Source: Ricordea florida
Lineage: Eukaryota; Cnidaria; Anthozoa; Corallimorpharia; Ricordeidae
Length of the DNA stretch: 64,000 bases
Direction of reading: 5' to 3'
Assembly (NCBI GenBank): GCA_949710005.1
Contig: OX453276.1
Coordinates: forward strand, 25,692,346-25,756,345
The notes under the pieces are model-generated. The model had not been told where the DNA came from. It was given only the letters and a program-made list of their open reading frames with translations, and did no database searches. This document shows positions 44,744 to 55,500 of the stretch, piece by piece. Numbering within the stretch: position 1 is the stretch's first letter; each line of letters begins with the position of its first letter. Position numbers and translations under genes: made by a program.

Positions 44744-44992
44744 GGGACGGACCATTAGAAAAGTGATGGGGGGTGGGGAATTTTCAGCTTGCACGAATTT
44801 GTTTTTTCGCTCTCTGCTTGTGCAGAATTTTTTTTTCAGGTGAACCCCTCTGCACTAATGTTTTTTACTACGTGAGAAAAAGTCACAATTGGACCTTCCT
44901 TTTGCATGAATTTTTTTTCTTGGCATTTTCCCTTGCATGAATTTTTTTTTGTTCCCCCCCCCCCCCCGATCACTGTTCTAATGGTCCGTCCC
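44744..44992 (+). mobile_element. Harbinger-like MITE, copy 2
   Basis: Same termini as 11989-12283, TTA on both sides, 249 bases. Internally shortened, lacking one TGCATGAATTTTTTT unit. Confidence 0.8.
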
Positions 44993-45263
44993 TTATTGTA
45001 CTTCATTTATTTATATTTCATTTAGTATACGTGGAAAAATTCAATTTGAAATTTCTGCACCCAATTTCCATTTCAAGTTTTGCACTGTTTGGGATTAATT
45101 ATCGTGCTCTCAGCCATTCAGCGTGTTGAGATTTAGATGTAAACAGTGTGTTCATTAGGCATCGGAGATCGGAGAATTCTCCGGCTACTACGAAGAATTC
45201 TCCGGTCAAATTTAGGTGGCCTGAGCTAGTTTTAAATTCAGACAGTTTTAAATTTCAACTGCC

Positions 45264-45446
45264 GACCGGTTAGCTCAGTTGGGTAGGTACGTGGTGTAAG
45301 CATCGTGTATGGCTATGGAGAGCAATGTATGCCATATATTCACTAACGGGGAACCACTATATGATGCTTACACCACGTACCTACCCTCAGTTGGCAGAGC
45401 ACCGGACTACCGTGCGAGAAGTTGCGGGTTCATACCCCGGGTCTTA

Positions 45447-45477
<31 letters not shown>

Positions 45478-45655
45478 TATGACATCTGTAAATGGTTAGA
45501 CTTTCTAGTCTTCTCGGATAAGGACGATAAACCGTAGGACCCGTCTCGCAACACTTGTTCCTAATAACCTGTGGGACGTTAAAGAACCCACACATTGTTC
45601 GAAAAAAGTAGGGGACGTAGTTCCCGGTATGGTGGCCTATCTCTACGTCTGGTTT
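45264..45655 (+). mobile_element. tRNA-derived SINE (family B), interrupted in its promoter
   Basis: Starts GACCGGTTAGCTCAGTTGG (A-box region), with B-box GGTTCATACCC at about 45428. The shared body ACTTTCTAGTCTTCTCGGA, CGGGTCC/GGACCCGTCTCG and GACGTTAAAGAACCCACAC follows. A second copy lies on the minus strand at 59845-60137. A 104-base insertion sits between the A- and B-boxes. Confidence 0.85.
45282..45385. mobile_element. 104-bp TIR micro-element inside the SINE A/B-box interval
   Basis: Inverted ends GGTAGGTACGTGGTGTAAGC and GCTTACACCACGTACCTACC, flanked by the 8-base duplication CTCAGTTG (45274-45281 and 45386-45393). The family B copy at 60,1 kb shows the uninterrupted CTCAGTTGGTAGAGC. 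An 8-base duplication fits hAT-type transposition. Confidence 0.8.
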
Positions 45656-45875
45656 CATCTGACAATTCATGCATGTGCAGATCCCATTTAAACCAGCTAA
45701 GCTGAACTGGAATTTCTGTATAAATAATGTATATAGACATGGAGCGCTTTCAGAATATTCTCCTGACGTTACTTTACACAATTCTCCTGCTGCTGCAATT
45801 CTTATTGAAAGCCGTGTGTGAAACGGAGTGTTTGGCAAATCCCTGGGCGTAATTACCAGTACTACAAATCGCTTC

Positions 45876-46084
45876 CTTAACTCTTCCACTGCCAAGATCT
45901 GAAAATTGATTCTCCTTACTGAGTACCGTACTTTCCCTTTTATGCTAGTTTGGAGAATTTAGTCTTTGATCACTTCAGCACATGTTGATCATTTTCTTAA
46001 TTCTCATAATCTGTTTGCTTAGTAATGAATTGGAATTGTAAGGAGAAGTAACTCATCGGTCACTGTTGGGAGTGAAAGGGCGAA
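45876..46084. repeat. Degenerate piggyBac-type MITE
   Basis: Begins TTAACTCTTCCACTGCC and ends GGGAGTGAAAGGGCGAA: decayed inverted ends of the TTAACCCTTTCACTCCC type. TTCTCCTTAC and GTAAGGAGAA pair inside. Confidence 0.5.
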
Positions 46085-46158
46085 ATTCCCACTGAACGCT
46101 ATTAGCTCTGGTATTGGGAACAAGGAGAACCACGCGAGACAGAACTGAAATAATGGCA

Positions 46159-46282
46159 CCTTCTTCAGGTACCGGCACAGATGACGTAGCGCATTGTTTC
46201 ACCATTGTGTGTAAATTATTTAGTAAGAGCTTTTTTATTGTCTGGCCTTGTTTTAGTCATCTGTGCCGGTACCTGGAGAAGG
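46159..46282. repeat. Inverted repeat with 20-bp perfect core
   Basis: CAGGTACCGGCACAGATGAC at 46166-46185 and its exact complement at 46256-46275. Pairing extends a few bases outward (CCTTCT/AGAAGG). Confidence 0.85.
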
Positions 46283-46299
46283 AGCAAGAATGATTTCTT

Positions 46300-46393
46300 C
46301 GACATGGTTGGGAATCGAACCCATGGTCACGATTCCCCTCAAGAGATCTACCTTTACTGTCCTCTAGCGCCCAGACTGTGCAGTCACCTCCGA
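46300..46393 (-). repeat. tRNA-like SINE fragment (candidate)
   Basis: The minus strand has a B-box-like GGGTTCGATTCCC at about 46311-46323 and an A-box-like TGCACAGTCTGGG upstream at about 46370-46382. No tail recognised. Confidence 0.35.
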
Positions 46394-46889
46394 TAAATTA
46401 CTTTGAGTAACTGCTGTTAGCCTTTTTTTATTGGTGTTTTTGGTCATTGCATTGTTGGATTTTAGGCGGCTCATTACCTCATGCCCATTGTAACTAGTTC
46501 AGTGTAATCCTGTATTGATTTCTACTTTTTACTACAAGCATTATGCTCTAAAATAATAAAGAGCTAGATCATTGATTAAGGAATGCACTGATGATAAAAC
46601 TACAGTGGTAGCTAATAAACTCCTTACGAATGCTTTGATTATGGCCACTAGAGGTGAACACCATTCGAGTGAAGATTATTTAATTAAAAGTTTTGCAAGC
46701 ACCCGCTAGCACTTTTGGGATTATGGTTTAGTTAATCGTTTTCTTCACGTGTTTTTAAGCCTTGGTGGCGACGAGAAGTCTCGTTGAGATATTGAATACT
46801 TTTTCATTTAAGTCAGAACAAGACGGAGCGTGAAAAGGTTTAAAGCGTTTTAAGCTTGGCTAAGACAAAAGACGTTCGTATTGGCCTAG
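46394..46889. other. No gene seen
   Basis: AT-rich intergenic DNA without recognisable structure. Confidence 0.45.
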
Positions 46890-47175
46890 GGGACGGACCA
46901 TTAGAAAAGTGATGGGGGGGTGGGGGTAGGGAATTTTCAGCTTGCACGAATTTTTTTTTCGCTCACTCAGTTGTGCAGGAATTTTTTTTTCAGGTGAACC
47001 CCTCGGCACGAATTTTTTTTTACTACGTGTGAAAAAGTCACAATTGGAGCTTGAATTTTTTTTACCTTCTTCCTTGCATGAATTTTTTTTCTTGGCATTT
47101 TGCTTTGCAAGAATTTTTTTTTTTGTTTTTTTTTCCCCACCCCCCTCCCCCATCACTTTTCTAATGGTCCGTCCC
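46890..47175 (+). mobile_element. Harbinger-like MITE, copy 3
   Basis: Same orientation and termini as copy 1. The flanks are TAG and TAA, so the target duplication is no longer exact. Confidence 0.75.
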
Positions 47176-47314
47176 TAAAAGGTGTTAATCCTAAGAGGGC
47201 CAATGCCATATTGGTGTTCTCCTTAACTTTTGGTTACTGAATAGCAACCAATTAAATCATTTCTATTATCATAGATATCAGATCAATATCTCTCATTCAA
47301 AATTGTTCTTTTAT

Positions 47315-47620
47315 ATGAGGCCCTGTTAGGGTTTTTAGGAATGACTAAATAATTACAGGGATAAGAGATAACTGAGATATTAGGGATGATAAAAAATAGC
47401 TTTGATTTCTCAATTGTCGCACGTTTGGTCACTTTTGCCGAGGATTTGCTTTATTGGCGACCGGTAATGAACAGTAACGGGTCACTTTACACTTAAAAAT
47501 TGTCAACAATTGTCAAGTTCCAAAGATAGGTAATTTTGGGGATAACTGCCCCCAGAATATTAGGGATAAGGGATGACTAACCCCCCTCCCCCCCCCCCCC
47601 CCCGCGTAACAGGGCCTCAT
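47315..47620. mobile_element. TIR element with poly-C end
   Basis: Ends ATGAGGCCCTGTTA and TAACAGGGCCTCAT are exact inverted repeats. The interior repeats AT(T)AGGGAT(A)A words and includes a long C-run near 47581-47603. No ORF. Confidence 0.7.
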
Positions 47621-47716
47621 GTCCATTTTATGTATGTTTGTGTTGTTATTGGTGCTTTAGCCAATTTGGACCTTAATTGCAGGGGGCATATCATGGTGAT
47701 GGGCTCCCGCTATTTA

Positions 47717-48009
47717 GGGACGGAACATTAGAAAAGTCATGGGGGGTGGGGGGTGGGGAAAAAAAACAAAAAAAAATTCATGCAAGGGAAAATGCCAAGA
47801 AAAAAATTCATGCAAAGAAGAAGGTAAAAAAAAAAAAATTCATGAAGAAGGAAGGCCCAATTGTGACTTTTTCACACGTAGTAAAAAAGCGTCGTGCAGA
47901 GGGGTTCACCTGAAAAAAAAATTCCTGCACAAGCAGTGAGCGAAAAAAAGATTCGTGCAAGCTGAAAATTCCCCACCCCCCCCCCATCACTTTTCTAATG
48001 GTCCGTCCC
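47717..48009 (-). mobile_element. Harbinger-like MITE, copy 4 (inverted)
   Basis: Termini as copy 1 (GGGACGGA(A)CATTAGAAAAG), TTA flanks on both sides. The interior is the reverse complement of copies 1-3. Confidence 0.8.
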
Positions 48010-48154
48010 TTATGATTATTTTATCCTCATTATATTTAACATTTTTTGTATTTCATTCATTTGAAATTTTGCGGTTTCTTTGTTCATTGCTTTCCTGTGA
48101 TATGTAATCGACCTAAGAATCTAGCGCCATTTTCTCCACCAATCAGAAGTGAGA

Positions 48155-48351
48155 CTAAGGGTGCGGTTTTATTTTGGTATGATCCGGATTTGGATTTGTG
48201 ATCCAAGATCACACGGATCATTGCGCATCAAAGGGACCGTAAAATCCTTGTCCAGACTGGATTCATCGGTTTCTTTGATGATGTGCCATGATCCGTGTGA
48301 TCTCGGATCACAGATCCAAATCCGGATCATACCAAAAAACCGCACCCTTAG
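48155..48351. mobile_element. Foldback element with arms of about 70 bp
   Basis: CTAAGGGTGCGGTTTT at the left and AAAACCGCACCCTTAG at the right. The pairing continues through GGTATGATCCGGATTTGGAT and its complement to GATCACACGGATCAT. The spacer is about 60 bases. No ORF. Confidence 0.8.
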
Positions 48352-48483
48352 TAAAACCACCATGACCAACACACACGCATTTTGTCCCGCGCTTGAGGTA
48401 CGTTGACGACGCCTATCCGCTTTGAGTTCATATTCGTTCATTGGACTGTGTAAGCCTGTTGTCATGGCCAGAGTTTCCTGAGG

Positions 48484-48740
48484 GGGAGGGGCAGGATTGT
48501 AAGAGCGCTAGCCTTCCACCAATGCCGCCCCAAAGTCATATGTGGGCTGAGTTTGTTGGTTCTCCACTCTGCTCCGAGAGGCTTTTCTCCAGGTACTCTG
48601 GTTTTCCCCTCTCCACAAAAACCAACATTTCATTTGATTTAATTTAATCTAATTAAATATGATTTGATTTGTGCTTTACAGAGTCCCTAATAAGTACATC
48701 AGTGCTAGATGCAGTTGACACTCAAAGAAAGTTCATCGTT
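48484..48740 (+). mobile_element. tRNA-derived SINE (family A), decayed promoter
   Basis: Contains AGCGCTAGCCTTCCACCAATG and CATATGTGGGCTGAGTTTGT, then the AAAACCAACATTTCATTTGA and GTGCTTTACAGAGTC parts of the family A tail. The B-box has been lost (GCCGCCCCAAAGTCATAT), so it should not be transcribed by Pol III. Confidence 0.75.
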
Positions 48741-48800
48741 ATTATTATTTTATTATTATTATTATTATTATATTATTATATTATATTATCATTTTCTCTT
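48741..48800. repeat. (TTA)n tail
   Basis: Imperfect TTA/TATTA repeat at the 3' end of the SINE, matching the (TAA)n tail of the minus copy at 61190. Confidence 0.8.
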
Positions 48801-48939
48801 GTTATTATTTAACAACAAGAACAGTTTTGTAGTCTAGCAGCTTCCCGAGCGACCACTATCTATCATTTATTAGATCCCGGTTTCTTACGACACCGATTTT
48901 GTTGCTTTGAAACTCACTAAAACACTATCATCTTTCAAC

Positions 48940-49190
48940 GTGTTTTTTACATATTACTCCGCAGTTCAAATATATGCCCTTTCATATATTCACTTGCATT
49001 CTTCATCATCCACGGGTATATTACGAACTCACAACATGACCAGCTCCCAGATGGCTTAATAGCTCAGTTGGTAGAGCACTGCACCGGTATCGCAGAGGTC
49101 ATGGGTTAGAATCCCGTTCAGACCTAAAATTTTTCAGGCTCTGAAATTTCACAGCTGCTTAAGTTGTGTACATGACTGCGATGATCAATC
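48940..49190 (+). mobile_element. tRNA-derived SINE (family C)
   Basis: The tRNA-like part is at 49051-49125: A-box TAGCTCAGTTGGTAGAGCAC, B-box GGGTTAGAATCCCG. It is followed by the TTTTTCAGGCT / ACAGCTGCTTAAGTTGTG body. The flanking word CATATTACTCCGCAGTTCAA occurs both before (48949) and after (49200), so this looks like part of a tandemly arranged unit. It is not a standard tRNA: the anticodon loop lacks T33. Confidence 0.7.
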
Positions 49191-49460
49191 GATGTTATTA
49201 CATATTACTCCGCAGTTCAATTATATGGTCTTTCATATATTCACTTGCACTCAAAATAATGCCATTAAACGACTTTGGGGAATACAAGTCTCAAGAAGTA
49301 AGTGTCCATTTACTTCTCATACTAATTTCCATCTTATGCGTCCCGAAGAAATTTTGTTTGTATTATTTTCAAGGGTAGTTCTTTGTTTGCTATATGATCT
49401 GTTGTCATGTCGTTCGTCACTTTCGCGGCAAGCACCATGATGGTAACTAAGCACTGCGGT

Positions 49461-49475
49461 GTTGCTAGGGTAAAC
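49461..49475 (+). promoter_or_regulatory. X-box-like (RFX) motif upstream of the doublecortin gene
   Basis: GTTGCTAGGGTAAAC, an imperfect palindrome close to the RFX X-box (GTNRCC...RGYAAC), 110 bases upstream of the ATG. RFX sites at that distance are typical of ciliary genes. One half-site has mismatches, so this is only suggestive. Confidence 0.4.
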
Positions 49476-49584
49476 AAATAAATTAGCTCCATCCCATAAT
49501 TTGCAATTAGTGAGATCACAGAGCATAAACCGAACTGATCAAAATCTCATTAGGCAAAACTCACGTTCTGTTGAAGAGAAGAAC

Positions 49585-52500
49585 ATGGCAGCCCTGGACA
49601 CAAGGAGAAACAATGGGATACGAATTTGCCTCCTCCGTAATGGGGACAAACGCTTTTATAAACCATATGTCATGAATCCAAGATCAACACGGACCATAGA
49701 TTCCTTCATGGACGATGTTACAACAATAGTTCGTATGCCAGTGAGGAAAGTTTTTACACCTAATCACGGACATCGTATCAGAACCCTTGAACAGCTTCAA
49801 AGCAACGGAAGTTATGTGGTGGCCGGAGGAGAACCGTTTAAAAAAATAGGGTAATCTCAAATAGTTTGCTGCGAATCAAATGTTGTTGAGAGTTCGCGTC
49901 AGCTGTTTACTCATGAACTTGAAGTTCATCCGAAAAAGCGATGGAATTGATCGGGCTTAAATAAACATAACTGTGTCCTGTGCTCTTTACTGCAGTTATA
50001 GTGACGTTAAAGAACCTGGTATACAGCGCTTACCTCCATCAAAAGAACTCGAGGTATTGTAATATTCTAATAATTGAAAGACCGGAACATGTAAACTTCG
50101 GTTACCTTAAGTTGTATCCCACAGTTCCCTTCATATTTAATTAATTGTTTTTTGATTAAAATCAAACAACTGGGCATTGATAGCTCTGTTGAATATCACC
50201 ATATTTATTATTGATAACTTATCTTTTTTTTTCCGGGAGATAAATTGTTGAGACTGATTTGCAATCCATGAGCAATATAGAAATAATGTATTCTCCTAAT
50301 GGGCACATTAAATTTTCGCTCCATTGCTTTTCACGTCCTTTACAATTGAGCCCCGTTATATTGGAACGTACCGATTGAAGCATGTGTTTCAACTTAGTGA
50401 ATACATTTGATAGAATTTGGCCATGTATTTATTTGAATATGTTGAGGAAATATACCGCAAGGAAATGCATTGACAGGACTTTGTTGCGAGAGTCCGACAC
50501 GTGATGTTTGTGGTGCCACTGTTTATTGTCAGCCCTTTCTTACCTTATAAAAGGACTCAATCGAAAACTGCAGTTAAGTTGGAAAGTAAACTACATTCAA
50601 TCTGTCATGGATAGAAGGCTTTTCCTAAAAACGTGATCCGGTTCCCTGGTTTGCCTGCGTAATAAGAAATGATTAGTGCATATATTCAGACCTACAATTC
50701 GAAAGAAGGTCCTCTCAGCTAATAGGAACTTAAGGCTGGTTAGAATAAGCGCAAGCTATAGGCATCAGCTACGAGGAGAATTTCTTATGCAATATTGATA
50801 TATACGGGGAAAGCTGGAAGCAGCTTTAGTTTTACTTTTTTTTATTTTGATTAGAGCATATTTTTATACTGCGCCAGTGAGGAAAAAATATTATTGTTAT
50901 TATTTTCATTTGATTACGACACTGTTGGTCGCAGCCTAATTTCTTTATTTTATTGGTACTTTTCTTTCAAACAGTACAATTGCATTAGTTAAGTTAAACC
51001 AGGTACAATTTACTTACATTTTTTCGCACTCAGTTCTTGGAAACTTGAAATGTGCCTGCATGGTCATGTTATGTTGTTTTTTGCAACAAAACTTACCAAA
51101 CTTTATTTTACTTGTGTAGTTTCATTGTTGCAAATTTGTAACATTTATGCTTTTCTTTGCAACATCTTGTTTTGCCTTTAGGAGCTCCCCGTTGTTATAT
51201 GAGGAATTTGTTATAGAAAGGGAATTATGCTCAAGGGAATTATTGAATGTGAAAAATAAGACATATTTCCTGAATAACCTTGATGGCTGGGGTAAAATTA
51301 ACGTAATTGTTTTTGTCAATAAGGCAAAACATAGGGTTACTTGTTATTTAGGATATGTTTAATGCTAAGAACAAAGGTGTACTGGGGGTTGAAAAAGAAC
51401 ATTATACTTTTAAAATTCTTATAATATTGTCTCACAGATTGTTGTTCCAGCTAGACATGGTAGATACAGAAATGTCCCTGGTAGAGCTCGGAATTATGCT
51501 GACAGCAAGCCACAGGGAATCTTAACAATATAGTGAGTATTGTTTTCCTTTCAGTTATATTCCGATACAAGTTTTAAGGGAAAATAATCATCATAGAAAT
51601 CAGCTGCCATAGTTTCACGAATCCTGCAGTGAGTGACTGTTAGGTAGAAACAGGGGTCAGTAGGGTTGTTGAAAAGATTTTATTATGTGGGAGAATGGCT
51701 TTGTTTCTTTTTGGAAGTGGCATACCCAATGAACTTCAGCCCATGCAAATGCAAAAACAGCTGGCCCTGCCAGCCTTGCGTGACAACCCTGAGATCGAGA
51801 TAGCATCTTAAGCAAGGCATTGTACACTCAGTAATTACAGGAAACCAAATTGAATGAAAATGGCATTTTCACATTTATTCTAACTTGTATTTTCCTTTGG
51901 CTAATTTTCATTTTTTTATTTCTTGCAGTGTTTTTTGTAATGGACTAAAATTCTCTCAATCCAGAAAAGTGATGTTTCCAAGAAGTCTGAATATGAACCA
52001 GGTACCCAAAGACACTAATTAGAATGATGAATCAATCTACTCTTGCATGCTGAAGTGATTTTAAGATGATAAATTTAATTCTCAAATTGACAATTTTTGT
52101 GTAGCACTGTAAAGCCATTGTTGATATCATTTAATTCATGATCAGATGTACAGTACTGTGCAAAGGTAAGTTGACACTCGATACTTGATACTTGATACAG
52201 TGAACTCGATACTCGATACGGTGACATCTCGAAACAGTCATTATGCTCGAATATGCATGAGTTTTGATAGGAAAACAATGGAGCTTTCAATTTCAGGCTC
52301 TTTGACGTTAAAGGCTAAACTTGAGTGCAGAATAAATTTAGAAACGCTTGTCACTGCGTCCTCTGCTTCGGTGAAAATAACATTTCAACGAGTTTTGTTT
52401 ATATAGAGAAACTGATGATAGTGGAAGTGAAAACTAATTTCAAATTGATTCTCCCTATCCTTTACTTCATTCAGCTACAAAAAACATACATCAAAAACTG

Positions 52501-55500
52501 GAATTGCATATTGTGCTTGTCAATCAAATGTGTCTCAATTACATAAATGAGCAAAGAAAACTAACATATTAACTTTCTTGACACTGATACCTTAAAATCA
52601 AATTGAAACTACTGGCAGCAAACAGTGATGGGAATTATGAAAGTCTATTTATTTTATGTATATATAGTGTTATCATCAATACACACTTCCCGGAACCTTT
52701 ATATTTATCTGCAATAACACAAAACAAGCAGTAAAGTACATAATATTTTATATCAAGTGTTTTATTTGCTGTATGTCCTTCACATTGAGAGTAAATGGCA
52801 CACATGGGCTGCAAGGGCTACATGGCTGGAGCCTATCTTTATTTTGTAGATCTAAGCACCTGAGAGTACCAAATTTACCAGTACCAGTGACTATAATGCA
52901 TACCCATGAACACTACATTTTTGAGTATAGCAAATTGAAAGGATAATTTCTTGGGGGAAAAGTGTGCATTATCCACAGGTAAATATAGTATTGACTTACT
53001 GGTGGCTAGATGGGATGCTAGTCTATCACAGGTGTATCCCCAGCAGTGATCACCGGACCCTTTTGGATTATAGTCGGTGTGGAGCTAAGGAAAGACGCTA
53101 TTAGAGAAGAACACACTGCCATCTCCAGGACACTTAACCCTGGACCTTGTGATCGTAGGCCATGCCCATCACCCTTATTACTCTATACTGTACTGCCTCC
53201 TTCACACTTTACATTGGGAGTGCTCTTGATTTAAAATGAAGCATGCTTGTTGCTTGATCAAGCAAGCACATCTTACCTGTTATAGTGAACTATAATCTTC
53301 AGCTTCAATTGTTTTGTCTGTCTTTCAGATTCTTGAATGTGTAAATGAAAAAGTAAGCTCAGTTATGGGAGCTGTCTTCTAGTAAGTATAATCATCATTT
53401 AGTTTGTCCAACCCACACAGAAAAAGCCTTATGTTTGAAATTTTAGAGTAAGAGAATCTTATTAATAGTAAACCCCAATAAACTCTTTGTTCCAGCTTAT
53501 TCAGAAAGTCAGATGGTGTGAGGATATCTGAGCCTTCTAAGCTGGAAAATAAGGAACTTTATGTAGCAGTTGGAAGAGATGGACAGTAAGCAAGAATGCC
53601 CTTGATTTAAGTTTCAATCATTAGCTCACCCTATAACAAAATATATTGCAGATTTTTGTATTGAGTTTTAATAATAGAAAATGGCCTTGCTTTTAGGAGT
53701 CCTAGAAAGTTTGCACAACTCAGAGTTGTAGAGTCCAAAATATATAGCTTGAACTTTTAATTGAACTGCTAGAATACATGTATAAGTAGAGGTAACAACA
53801 CATGCACAAAATACTGAAACAATCTATCATACATTTTTTTTTTGTTTTTCTTTATTTTTTTGCTCTCTTCTTAGCCTCAAAAAGAATGTAATATATGGTG
53901 ATGGTGACCAAGTTAGAAGGTAGGGAAAGTTGTCTCTGTATGCAGAGTATAATGAGGAGGATGAAGTTTTTAATTTGAGACATTGTGAGACCCTTGTTAG
54001 AATCGAGCCCCCAATATCAAGACCTAAGGTAGTTTATTGATTAGTTACAGATAGAATTAAAAGTGCAACTTGTGAATATGTACAACTTGTGTTTCAACAG
54101 AACATCCACAAAGCCGATCACCAAGAAAGTACAACCACCTGATAAAACTGTACGTATAGCAATAATTGTTTATTGAATAGTTTTTATTAACAAAGTGCTG
54201 TATTTATTTTTTATTTGTTGTGCAATGCATTTTTGTGAACTTCTAATACTCGATTCTGAAAAAGAACTTACCTCCATAAAAACAACCTTTCCCAAAACAT
54301 TGAGTGCAAGGTTTGAAAATAAAATCAAATCATCAGTGTGATATCACTTTAGGGTCCAAGAAAAACAAGGAAAAAGAAGTCTATACCTGCTCAAAGAGTT
54401 GAACCTGTGAGTAACTAGTCTTAACCCTTTAAGCCCTTATATCAATATTCATTTTCTCCTAACTGTTCTCATATATTTGTTATGGTGCTAGTGAGGAGAA
54501 TTTGTTTAAATATCATTACAAGTCTTTTTTGGAGATCATTTTTGTTATTCTCATAACCTGAATGGTTGATGAACAGCGAATATTGTAATGAGAAATTGAA
54601 TGCTGGTCACTACTGGGACTTAAAGGGTTAACTAAATTTGTTGATAAGATAAACTGAAACTCTGAGTCAGTATAGGCAAGTTAAAGTCAGCTTTGAGACT
54701 GGATCTCATCACATGATAGAAAGAACTGGGGAACTGTAATTTGTCTAGCTGCATTAAGCAAAGTTTATCAGTATGGAAGGGATTCTAGGCAAATCCCTCC
54801 TAAAACAAACATTCAAAGAGATCAGCATATCATATGTTTATTAAAGGTAATCATACGGTTTGAGTTCAATTTGGAATTAATTTGCATGAGTGAGTTATGG
54901 ACGCACGCGGAAGGTCGCTAAGCACGAAAGAAGCGTAAGAGACGCTCGATGCGCTGCCGAGAGCATCTTTAGCTTCTTGAGAGATGAAGCATTCTTATAA
55001 AGATACGAGTTCGCAGCTTCACAACATGCAACCCATGGGCAAATTGATCGCGCGTATTAGCTAATCATGGCCTGCGCTGTCCCAAATCTTTGTTATAAAG
55101 TACATTTTTCCCAATAACTTGTGCGCTTGTAAGATCCGACATGTTTTGAAAGATATATGTTATTTACCGGGCGGGAGGTCAGTTTGGGAAAAAAACCGTG
55201 CCTGAAGTCTTCAGTACGGCCCCGAAAAAAAAAATTTAGGGGAAGTTTGAAGTACGTGTATTTTTAACAAAAGTTTTTTGAGCATTGCAGCAATACTTGG
55301 TTGTTCAGTGGAGTTTTTTTTGAAAATTATACGACAATAAACCACAGTAACCGTTATTAACCGTTTCCCTAACATTTTACAATGAGTTGTTAAATTTACA
55401 CAGTATGTGTTCTCCAATTTTGAAGGCGAAAGCCAGTGATGAAGAATCCAAGGGATTTAGTGGCTCAGAAGACAGTCCCAGAGAATACAGAACCAGAAAG

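Noticed and set aside
45407..45895. 162-aa minus-strand ORF
   Set aside because: It is the antisense of the family B SINE body and its 3' flank. No domain.
49051..49125. Genuine tRNA gene
   Set aside because: A- and B-boxes are good, but the anticodon arm is mismatched and position 33 is not T. A SINE body follows.
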